The notes under the pieces: generated by a model | The model's input: the letters and a program-made list of their open reading frames with translations, nothing else | Told to the model about the DNA's origin: nothing | The model's database searches: none | NCBI GenBank assembly: GCA_022561355.1 | Contig: JADFRJ010000013.1 | Span: 1 to 19,211 of the forward strand | Direction of reading: 5' to 3' | Source: Chloroflexota bacterium | GTDB lineage: Bacteria; Chloroflexota; Dehalococcoidia; DSTF01; RBG-16-68-14 | DNA: 19,211 nucleotides | Position numbers and translations under genes: made by a program | Part shown: positions 14,600-19,211 of the stretch, in pieces | Layout of the letters: each line of letters begins with the position of its first letter | Position numbering within the stretch: position 1 is the first letter of the stretch

Positions 14600-16480
14600 A
14601 TGGTTGAGACGAGAAGGCAATCCCTCTGGCGCACGCCGCCGGCTATCATCGCCGTGCTGTTGATGATCATCGGCGTTTGCCTGTTGCTCACATCACAGGC
14701 CTCCGCCGCGCCATCCGCCGGGGGTACGCCAACCATCAGTGTGAGCACGATCCAGGTCGGCGTGGGTGGCCAGGGCACGGCGGAACTGGTCGTCAGCGGT
14801 GTCCCGTCTGCAGGCATCGGCTCCTGGACGGTCGACGTGTCCTACAACAGCGGTGTCGTATCGGTCGCCGACTGCACTGGTCTCTTGGGCGGAGTCTGTA
14901 ACGCTAACCTGGGGCCATCGCTCATGCGGGTCGTAGGAGCCACGGCCGGCGGGATATTCACCACATCGACGTTGGCGACGATCACGTTCACCTGCAACGC
15001 GTTAGGCACCAGTGTCACGGGACTCAGTGTCAGCCTGCTCGCCGATACTGACATCAGCGATCCACAGGAGTACTCGCCGATCGTCATCAACGGCAGCGTC
15101 GTCTGCGTCGAACTACCGGACACGCCAACGCCAGTGCCGGCTGACACGCCTATTCCACGGCAGCGGACTGACACACCCGTCCCTAGGCGGGCGACGGACA
15201 CGCCAGCGCCAGGCGAACCGGCCGACACGCCCGTCCCTGGCCAGCCCACCAACACGCCGGCGCCAGGTGAAACACCGGATGATAGCGAACCAACGCCGGC
15301 TACCGGCACACCGGAGGGGACGCCGGACGCAACGCCATCCCCCACGCTCACGTCAGAGGTCCTCGGCGTGACCACCCCGGGAGCCTCCTCAGGCGACGGC
15401 GCGGCGCCAGACAACGTCCGCCAGCCGCCAGCCGCCGACGCGGCTGCCGCAGTCCGGCCTGATACCACATCGGCCGTCATGCGCATGGGCGACGTCTCGA
15501 CCGACCCCCGCGTCATCGCCACGAACATTATCCTCGCGATCATTCTGCTCTGCATCCTGCTAGGCGCTTCCGCCCTGTTCAACGACACGATCGACCTCAA
15601 TCGCGACGAACTCGAACGGCGGCTGGACTGGTTCATGACCCCGTTCCACATGATAGGAGCGGGTATCAATTGGGTCGCGGGCACGATTCACATTCCGGAA
15701 CGGGTGCAGCGCATTCTGGCGCCGATGGGCATTCTGCTACTCATAGGCGCCGTCTACAGCTTCAACGAACCGGTTGGATTCGACGAACGTGGCCTGCTGC
15801 TCTTCCTGAGTCTCATCATCAGCATAGGCGTGCTGACATACATCTTTGAGGGCGGCATGGCGATCATGTCGCGGGACCGGTACCACGTGCCTTCGGGCGT
15901 GAAGATCTTCCCGCTCGCTATCCTGATTGCGCTCGGCTTCGTCCTCATCTCACGAATCGTCAATTTCGAGGCGCCGATCATGTTCGGGTTCGTCGCCGTT
16001 GCCACGGCGCTCGCTGTTTCGCGGCTGAGCGACGAACAGGAGGCTGCGACCGCCGCCATTCCGACGGCGATCCTGCTGATCGCCGCGCTCATCGCCTGGG
16101 CGCTGATCGGGCCCCTGCGAGACGCGGCCAGCGACAGCAGCGCCTGGTACGCCAGCCTGCCGAGCGAAACGGCGGCGTTGATCTTCGCGGGCGGCGTGGA
16201 GGGCGTTCTGTTCGCGATGATCCCCGTCCAGTTCTCGGACGGCTACCCAATCTGGCGTTCCTTGCGCTGGGTCTGGCTTGGCCTCAGCCTCACGGCCGCC
16301 TTCGTCTTCTCGTGGGTGATTCTTAACCCAGCCGCGACTGAGTTCGACGCCTTGATCGAAGGCCGCGTGCTGACAGCAATCGGCCTCGTGAGCGCTTACG
16401 CTATCGTCGTGATAGCAATCTGGGCATACTTCAGCTTCCGCTCGCGAAGCGGCACGGCTCAGCCTGTAGCCGCGGACTAG
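14600..16480 (+). CDS. Cohesin-like domain protein with Thr/Pro repeat linker and polytopic C-terminal membrane domain
   Basis: The protein has 626 residues. A signal sequence (about 1-37: basic 'RRQSLWR', hydrophobic core, then 'SQASA') precedes a cohesin-like beta domain (about 43-170: 'GIGSWTVDVSYNSGVVSV', 'LMRVVGATAGG', 'LATITFTCNALGTSV', 'INGSVVC'). Cysteines 92, 100, 132 and 169 could form two disulfides. A Thr/Pro linker (about 172-295) carries nine-residue repeats. The C-terminal half has about eight or nine hydrophobic helices (about 305-325, 372-388, 397-415, 435-452, 458-473, 486-505, 523-543, 556-575, 589-612), with 'FNDTIDLNRDELERRLDW' just after the first. I do not recognise a transporter or enzyme motif in this half. 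Topology suggests the cohesin is displayed outside the membrane, where it could hold dockerin proteins such as that of gene 11083; partner specificity is inferred only. The TAG stop lies inside a perfect inverted repeat. Confidence 0.85.
   Translation: MVETRRQSLWRTPPAIIAVLLMIIGVCLLLTSQASAAPSAGGTPTISVSTIQVGVGGQGTAELVVSGVPSAGIGSWTVDVSYNSGVVSVADCTGLLGGVCNANLGPSLMRVVGATAGGIFTTSTLATITFTCNALGTSVTGLSVSLLADTDISDPQEYSPIVINGSVVCVELPDTPTPVPADTPIPRQRTDTPVPRRATDTPAPGEPADTPVPGQPTNTPAPGETPDDSEPTPATGTPEGTPDATPSPTLTSEVLGVTTPGASSGDGAAPDNVRQPPAADAAAAVRPDTTSAVMRMGDVSTDPRVIATNIILAIILLCILLGASALFNDTIDLNRDELERRLDWFMTPFHMIGAGINWVAGTIHIPERVQRILAPMGILLLIGAVYSFNEPVGFDERGLLLFLSLIISIGVLTYIFEGGMAIMSRDRYHVPSGVKIFPLAILIALGFVLISRIVNFEAPIMFGFVAVATALAVSRLSDEQEAATAAIPTAILLIAALIAWALIGPLRDAASDSSAWYASLPSETAALIFAGGVEGVLFAMIPVQFSDGYPIWRSLRWVWLGLSLTAAFVFSWVILNPAATEFDALIEGRVLTAIGLVSAYAIVVIAIWAYFSFRSRSGTAQPVAAD
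15119..15277 (+). repeat. In-gene tandem repeat of about 27 bp encoding DTPxP nonapeptides
   Basis: Inside the linker of the cohesin protein, units begin at residues 174 (8-mer), 182, 191, 200, 209 and 218. Examples are DTPIPRQRT, DTPVPRRAT, DTPAPGEPA and DTPVPGQPT. Units have diverged at the DNA level but keep the frame. It is an extended, probably flexible spacer and a likely spot for length variation between strains. Confidence 0.8.
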
Positions 16481-16508
16481 GCCTACCTACTCGGAGTAGG
16501 TAGGCCTA
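16478..16508. terminator. Bidirectional hairpin terminator between convergent genes
   Basis: Two 15-base arms (16478-16492 and 16494-16508) are perfect inverted copies with one base between them. The left arm begins with the TAG stop of the cohesin protein gene. A second, shorter hairpin, CCTACT (16505-16510) with AGTAGG (16516-16521), overlaps the right arm, so the two exclude each other. The cyclase gene ends at 16524 from the other side. There is no T run on either strand, so it is not a classical intrinsic terminator, but the stem could block polymerase in both directions. Confidence 0.65.
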
Positions 16509-16523
16509 CTGAACGAGTAGGAG

Positions 16524-17894
16524 CTAACCTTCCGGCTCCAGCCAACGCACTTCCCAGAGCCGGATCGGCTCCTCCATCCCCCGCAGCTCCGAGGTGCCGT
16601 GGTCGGCGAAGAGGAAGTGCTTCCCGGCGACGAGCTGGCGGACCACATCTGACGCCAGGATCTGGCCGGGGTCCGCGAAGTCGCAAATGCGAGCCGCAAG
16701 GTCGACCGACGTGCCGAAGAGGTCCTCGTTCTCGGCGATCGGTTCGCCCGCGTTGAGGCCAATGTAGATCGCGAACGGAAGCTCGGAGTGCTCCTCGTTG
16801 TACGCAGCTATGCCGCGCTGGATCGTGATCGAGCAGTCCAGGCTGTGAGATGCCATGCCGAACGCGGCCATGATGCCATCGCCCGTGTGCTTCACTTCCC
16901 TACCACGGTAAGTGTTCAACGCATCGCGCACGATCCGGTCGTGCGCCCGGCGTACTTCGTGCGCTTTCTCGTCGCCATAGCGTGACGCCAGCGCGCTCGA
17001 TCCTACGATGTCGGTGAATAGCACAATTTGCGTGTCTGAGACGAGCTCCTGCACGCTGACGTCGTCGACCTGCGCATCCGGCTCGGGCTGTGGCGAGTGT
17101 TCGGCGATGAACTCGTCGATCGTGCTCACGAGTTGCTCGCTGTCAGGCAGGTACCAAGCGAACGCCGTCCCTTCCAGGAAGGCAGTTCGGGCGTTTGGCA
17201 TCTGAGAAGCGATCTTCCTGGGAAGGTCCTGGTCGTGTACACGGCTACCCGGGCGAAACATGAGGAGCGTGGGCATCGTCAGCTTGTTGAGCAGCGGGGT
17301 CAGGTCGATCTGCTGGGCATCCGCTATCGCCTTCGCTACTTCGGGCGTCACGGCAGCGCGGAACATTTCGCCGATCCTGGCGGACGCCTCCCCACCACTC
17401 CAACCTTGGACCCAAAGAACAACCGCGTCGGTATAGAAATCCCAATCCACGTCGCGAAGCGCCGCAAGCGCCTGCATGTTTGGCGGCATACTACCATCCA
17501 GGAGAAATGTCTGATAGAGAATCAGCTGGGACACCCGTTCCGGATGGTTCGCCGCGTAGCTGACCGCACTGCGCGATGCGTTCCCTGTGGCGAACAGCGC
17601 GGCCTCCTCGATCCCAAAGTGTTGCATCACCGCATCAACGTCGCGCCCGAACGCCTCATTTGAGAAATCGTCCACGTGCCGGTCCGAGAGGCCGGTGCCC
17701 CGGTGGTCAAATCTAATCAGTGTGTGGTTCTCGGCCTGCCGTTCCAGCCAGGCGCGGCGTTCGGGGATATCCCACTCGCGCTGAATGTGGCTCCACTGCC
17801 CAAGATCAGCCATCAGCGGAGAGCCCTGGCCCAACGTCCAGTAGGCGATGCTGACGCCGTCCTCAGTGCGCGCGTAGCGGATGCTCGGCATCAT
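16524..17894 (-). CDS. Alpha/beta-hydrolase-like domain fused to a class III adenylate/guanylate cyclase
   Basis: This 456-residue fusion has residues about 1-265 with an alpha/beta-hydrolase fold pattern ('RFDHRGTGLSDR' 61-72, 'NHPERVSQLILY' 116-127). Residues about 288-456 form a class III nucleotidyl cyclase: 'VLFTDIVGSS' (291-300, metal Asp295), 'VKHTGDGIMAAFG' (334-346, Lys335 and metal Asp339) and 'DLFGTSVDLAARI' (391-403, Arg402). Lys335 with Asp391 fits ATP specificity, hence cAMP. The position usually held by the transition-state Asn is Asp398. In the hydrolase the nucleophile elbow reads 'GNASR' (104-108) instead of GxSxG, so hydrolysis is doubtful and the domain may be a ligand sensor. 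ATG 17894 or 17891 are both possible; TAAGAT lies 9 bases ahead, so the leader would be very short. The cobO stop is 46 bp upstream on the same strand, so read-through from the cob operon is possible. Confidence 0.9.
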   Translation of the reverse strand: MMPSIRYARTEDGVSIAYWTLGQGSPLMADLGQWSHIQREWDIPERRAWLERQAENHTLIRFDHRGTGLSDRHVDDFSNEAFGRDVDAVMQHFGIEEAALFATGNASRSAVSYAANHPERVSQLILYQTFLLDGSMPPNMQALAALRDVDWDFYTDAVVLWVQGWSGGEASARIGEMFRAAVTPEVAKAIADAQQIDLTPLLNKLTMPTLLMFRPGSRVHDQDLPRKIASQMPNARTAFLEGTAFAWYLPDSEQLVSTIDEFIAEHSPQPEPDAQVDDVSVQELVSDTQIVLFTDIVGSSALASRYGDEKAHEVRRAHDRIVRDALNTYRGREVKHTGDGIMAAFGMASHSLDCSITIQRGIAAYNEEHSELPFAIYIGLNAGEPIAENEDLFGTSVDLAARICDFADPGQILASDVVRQLVAGKHFLFADHGTSELRGMEEPIRLWEVRWLEPEG

Positions 17895-17940
17895 GACGCG
17901 GCCATCTTACCTCATCACACTCACCTTGGCGACGGCGTCG

Positions 17941-18474
17941 CTAGAACTCGATGCCGGGCTGCGCCTTCACGCCGCCCTCGTACGGGTGCTTGATCTCTTT
18001 CATCTCGGTGACCAGGTCGGCGAACTCGATCAGCTCCTGAGGCGCATCGCGGCCCGTGATTACCACATGCAGGTCTGGCGGCCGTTCCCGCAACGCATCC
18101 AGCACTTCATCGATAGGGAGCCAGCCGTACGTAAGCGGATACGTCAGCTCGTCCAGGATGACGACGTCGTAGTCACCGCTGTTCAGCTTCTCCTTCGCGA
18201 TCGACCAGCAGTGCTGGGCCATCGCGATGTCCTCTTCGATGTCTTTCGACAGCCAGGTGAAGCCCTTGCCGAGCGGAACCAGCTCAATGCCAAGCTTCTT
18301 GGCGGCCCGATTCTCGCCGTAGTTGCCAGTAGTCGCCTTCATGAACTGGAGCATGCAGACGCGCATGCCCCGGCCCCACGCTCGTAGGAGGAGGCCAAGC
18401 GCCGCCGTGGTCTTGCCCTTGCCGTTACCAGTGTTGACGATGACTAGCGCTGTCCGCTTCCCGCGCTTGCTCAT
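17941..18474 (-). CDS. cobO: Cob(I)alamin adenosyltransferase, CobO/BtuR type
   Basis: This 177-residue enzyme transfers the 5'-deoxyadenosyl group of ATP to reduced corrinoid cobalt, in the cytoplasm. Features of the CobO/CobA/BtuR family are the P-loop 'NTGNGKGKTTAALGLLLRAW' (14-33), 'MLQFMKATTGNYGE' (about 41-54), 'VVILDELTYPLTYGWL' (about 134-149) and 'VVITGRDAP' (about 167 in the usual alignment). The C-terminus, 'HPYEGGVKAQPGIEF', is the typical family ending. The ATG at 18474 overlaps the cobU stop as ATGA, and GAAGG lies 6 bases upstream of it. It is the last gene of the visible cobS-cobU-cobO unit. Confidence 0.96.
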   Translation of the reverse strand: MSKRGKRTALVIVNTGNGKGKTTAALGLLLRAWGRGMRVCMLQFMKATTGNYGENRAAKKLGIELVPLGKGFTWLSKDIEEDIAMAQHCWSIAKEKLNSGDYDVVILDELTYPLTYGWLPIDEVLDALRERPPDLHVVITGRDAPQELIEFADLVTEMKEIKHPYEGGVKAQPGIEF

Positions 18475-19055
18475 CGGTTGCCTTCACGTTTCATCGATAT
18501 CGATCTCAGATCCACCGGGATGCCGGATACCAGCAGCACGACAGTGTCGGCCATGGCGGCGAGCCGCTGGTTCACCTCGCCGAGCAGGTCTCGATAGCCT
18601 CTGGTCAGCGCGTCCGCCGGCACGATGCCGCCGCCAACCTCGTTGCTAATTGCGATCAGCGAAAGTTGGCGATCGACGGCTAGGCGGCCCAGCCGCTCCA
18701 CTTCGCCCAACGCGTAGACGTTCGCCGCATCCAGCGTCGGCTCCTTCTGATCGTGCTGCTCCAGCACGTTGCCCAGCCAGACCGTCATGCAATCCACGAT
18801 GACGGTGGCGCCTGGTTCAACCTCGTCCTCGACGCGACGCGCCAGCTCCAATGGCTCCTCTATTGTCTGCCATTCCGCGGGCCGTTCGGCCTGGTGGCGG
18901 GCGATCCTCGCTCGCATCTCGTCGTCGATCGGCTCGGCGGTTGCTAGATAGACGACCGGGCCGCCGGACCGCTTCCCTAATTCCACGGCGTACGCGGATT
19001 TGCCGCTGCGGGCGCCCCCGGTCACGAACGTGATGCGAGGCTTCGGTTCCATCAT
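18471..19055 (-). CDS. cobU: Adenosylcobinamide kinase / adenosylcobinamide-phosphate guanylyltransferase
   Basis: This bifunctional enzyme of nucleotide-loop assembly phosphorylates adenosylcobinamide with a nucleoside triphosphate and then transfers GMP to form AdoCbi-GDP for CobS. Counting from ATG 19055 (194 residues), it shows the P-loop 'TGGARSGKS' (near residue 12), 'RIARHQAERPAEW' with His54 as the expected guanylylated residue, 'VIVDCMTVWLGNVL' and 'AISNEVGGGIVP', all classic CobU/CobP blocks. The frame opens at GTG 19064, but ATG 19055 is preferred because it forms an ATGA overlap with the cobS stop (19052-19054), matching the ATGA overlap with cobO downstream. ATG 19052 immediately follows and is also possible. 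Confidence 0.95.
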   Translation of the reverse strand: MMEPKPRITFVTGGARSGKSAYAVELGKRSGGPVVYLATAEPIDDEMRARIARHQAERPAEWQTIEEPLELARRVEDEVEPGATVIVDCMTVWLGNVLEQHDQKEPTLDAANVYALGEVERLGRLAVDRQLSLIAISNEVGGGIVPADALTRGYRDLLGEVNQRLAAMADTVVLLVSGIPVDLRSISMKREGNR

Positions 19056-19211
19056 GTTAGCCACGCGTGCGATGCCGACGTTGCCACGACGAGCAGGAGC
19101 GTCGCTTCGCTCACCTCGACGATAGCGCCCAGGACGTCGCCGGTGGTGCCCCCCAACCTGGCCGTCGCGTAGGCACCCAGAAGCAGCGGCGGCACGAGCG
19201 CCGCCGCCAGC
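19052..19211 (-). CDS. cobS: Adenosylcobinamide-GDP ribazoletransferase (cobalamin-5'-phosphate synthase), C-terminal part (partial)
   Basis: On the minus strand a frame enters from the right edge and ends at TGA (19052-19054). The readable 52 residues are hydrophobic, with 'LLLGAYATARLGGTTGDVLG' followed by 'AIVEVSEATLLLVV'. The Gly-Gly-x-Thr-Gly-Asp-x-Leu-Gly-Ala...Glu pattern is the C-terminal signature of CobS, the integral membrane enzyme that joins AdoCbi-GDP to alpha-ribazole (phosphate). Its place directly before cobU with an ATGA overlap supports the call. The N-terminal ~200 residues lie outside the window. Confidence 0.88.
   Translation of the reverse strand, partial: LAAALVPPLLLGAYATARLGGTTGDVLGAIVEVSEATLLLVVATSASHAWLT

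Noticed and set aside
15119..15277. CRISPR-like or satellite array
   Set aside because: The ~27-bp units are contiguous without spacers, diverge at silent sites and keep a protein frame, so this is a coding linker repeat.
14842..15684. A 280-codon minus-strand frame opposite the cohesin protein linker
   Set aside because: Its Gly/Val/Ser repeats are the reverse reading of the Thr/Pro repeat linker.

Overview
The window is a GC-rich (about 60%) bacterial chromosome segment with densely packed genes on both strands. Several traits together suggest a Chloroflexota-type bacterium, perhaps Dehalococcoidia or SAR202-like; this is inference only, because no rRNA or other marker is present. The traits are secreted proteins with Thr/Pro 'TPTPxP' linkers, cohesin and dockerin modules outside any cellulosome, an alpha/beta-hydrolase fused to a class III cyclase, a two-FHA ABC transporter, and start codons only a few bases downstream of promoter -10 boxes.

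Layout. Positions 1-170 hold the 3' end of a probable patatin-like protein, followed by a hairpin-rich convergent gap. A large MalT/LAL-type LuxR regulator (412-3291, minus) and a cytochrome P450 (3480-4655, minus) come next. A divergent promoter region separates the P450 from two overlapping acyl-CoA dehydrogenase genes (4930-7211, plus). Those two look like the complementary subunits of a heteromeric enzyme of the steroid or branched-side-chain type. Behind them lies a small ORF that is a GH3 beta-glucosidase with its whole catalytic core deleted in frame (7274-7618). The minus strand then carries an FHA-FHA-ABC-membrane exporter (7740-10163).

From 10242 the plus strand carries a GNAT acetyltransferase, a secreted PPC/SpaA-like/dockerin protein, a patatin-like phospholipase and an NAD(P)H-hydrate epimerase. 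A DinB-like protein (minus) converges on the epimerase. Next on the plus strand is a 626-residue protein with a signal peptide, a cohesin-like domain, a repeat linker and a polytopic membrane domain. A perfect 15-bp hairpin separates it from a convergent hydrolase-adenylate cyclase gene (minus). The window ends in a cobalamin operon, cobS (partial)-cobU-cobO, coupled by ATGA overlaps.

How the genes may work together. The P450 and acyl-CoA dehydrogenase pair look like one oxidation module, possibly controlled by the neighbouring LuxR protein. The dockerin protein and the membrane-borne cohesin protein could form a minimal surface-attachment pair of one soluble exported ligand and one membrane anchor. 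This is the best candidate here for a little-described system. The cob genes handle the late adenosylation and nucleotide-loop steps of B12 assembly. No rRNA, tRNA, CRISPR array, transposase or phage gene was seen.
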